Shown one piece after another: positions 19,899 through 19,935 of a stretch of 19,935 nt of DNA; positions within the stretch are counted from its first letter, which is position 1; every line of letters begins with the position of its first letter. A program made the translations under genes and the position numbers. The notes under the pieces were generated by a model. The model had not been told where the DNA came from and made no database searches. It saw nothing but the letters and a program-made list of their open reading frames with translations. The stretch spans positions 1-19,935 of the forward strand of contig JALLOP010000020.1 in assembly GCA_027718005.1 (NCBI GenBank), written 5' to 3'. This DNA is from Patescibacteria group bacterium AH-259-L07. Its GTDB lineage: Bacteria; Patescibacteriota; Patescibacteriia; UBA2591; UBA6264.

Positions 19899-19935
19899 TG
19901 ACACGAAGTGTCATTGCGAGCGACTAAAAGGAGCG
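19899..19935 (+). repeat. Start of a dispersed repeat, cut by the window end
   Basis: The hairpin TGACAC-GAA-GTGTCA runs into TTGCGAGCGACTAAAAGGAGCG. This resembles the CATTGCGAGCGAC...AGCG repeats seen between genes in several bacterial lineages. The rest is outside the window. Confidence 0.5.

Noticed and set aside
19845..19901. 18-codon frame MKKRKRYSEKFIIEESEK
   Set aside because: Too short and without a ribosome-binding site; its stop is created by the repeat at 19899. It could be the start of a gene cut by that repeat, but this cannot be shown.
1..19935. Recoded TGA (code 25 or 4)
   Set aside because: TGA ends dnaB and the MGMT-AAG gene at the expected protein ends, so the standard bacterial code holds.

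Overview
The window looks like chromosomal DNA of a small, moderately AT-rich bacterium, plausibly a member of the Candidate Phyla Radiation (Patescibacteria). That placement is an inference from compact repair proteins (short UvrC and UvrA, UvrB without its C-terminal UVR motif), many small unrecognised proteins and very abundant short palindromic elements. TGA is a stop codon here (dnaB and the MGMT-AAG fusion both end in it), so the standard bacterial code applies.

Layout. 1-1564: two paralogous small genes on the minus strand, each with its own promoter; an ORF-less group II intron (about 735 nt, IIC-like) sits in the terminator between them. 1561-2376: a fused alkylation-repair gene (O6-alkylguanine transferase domain plus AAG-type 3-methyladenine glycosylase). 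2467-2998: a self-contained unit with promoter, unknown 137-aa protein and terminator. 3035-9678: a minus-strand nucleotide-excision-repair unit in transcription order uvrB, uvrA, uvrC, membrane-anchored PEBP protein. 9678-10511: another self-contained unit encoding an unknown 209-aa protein. 10512-10780: a gene-free stretch with three perfect DnaA-box matches, a long nested inverted repeat, a promoter and a structured nadA leader. 10783-14397: the de novo NAD pathway, nadA converging on nadB-nadC. 14406-15401: divergent promoters and an exported protein of unknown function. 15424-17243: an MscS-type channel and a PD-(D/E)XK nuclease. 17329-19451: dnaB and recR. 19483-19935: a small unknown gene, tRNA-Lys(UUU) and the start of another repeat.

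The most striking theme is protein-coding palindromic DNA. uvrC carries three palindromic insertions; nadC, uvrB, uvrA, the MGMT-AAG linker and the PEBP N-terminus carry others, all in frame. One element, with an outer stem enclosing two hairpins, occurs in both uvrC and nadC but is read in different frames, so the nucleotide fold rather than a peptide is what is conserved. A second family occurs in uvrC and as a tandem pair in the leader of the 14561 gene; a third occurs in uvrB and upstream of the PD-(D/E)XK gene. This resembles the Rickettsia palindromic elements, but the sequences are different and, as far as I know, not described.

Functionally the window groups DNA repair (alkylation reversal, base excision, nucleotide excision, RecR), replication (DnaB) and NAD synthesis. 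All calls are from reading the sequence; no database search was run.
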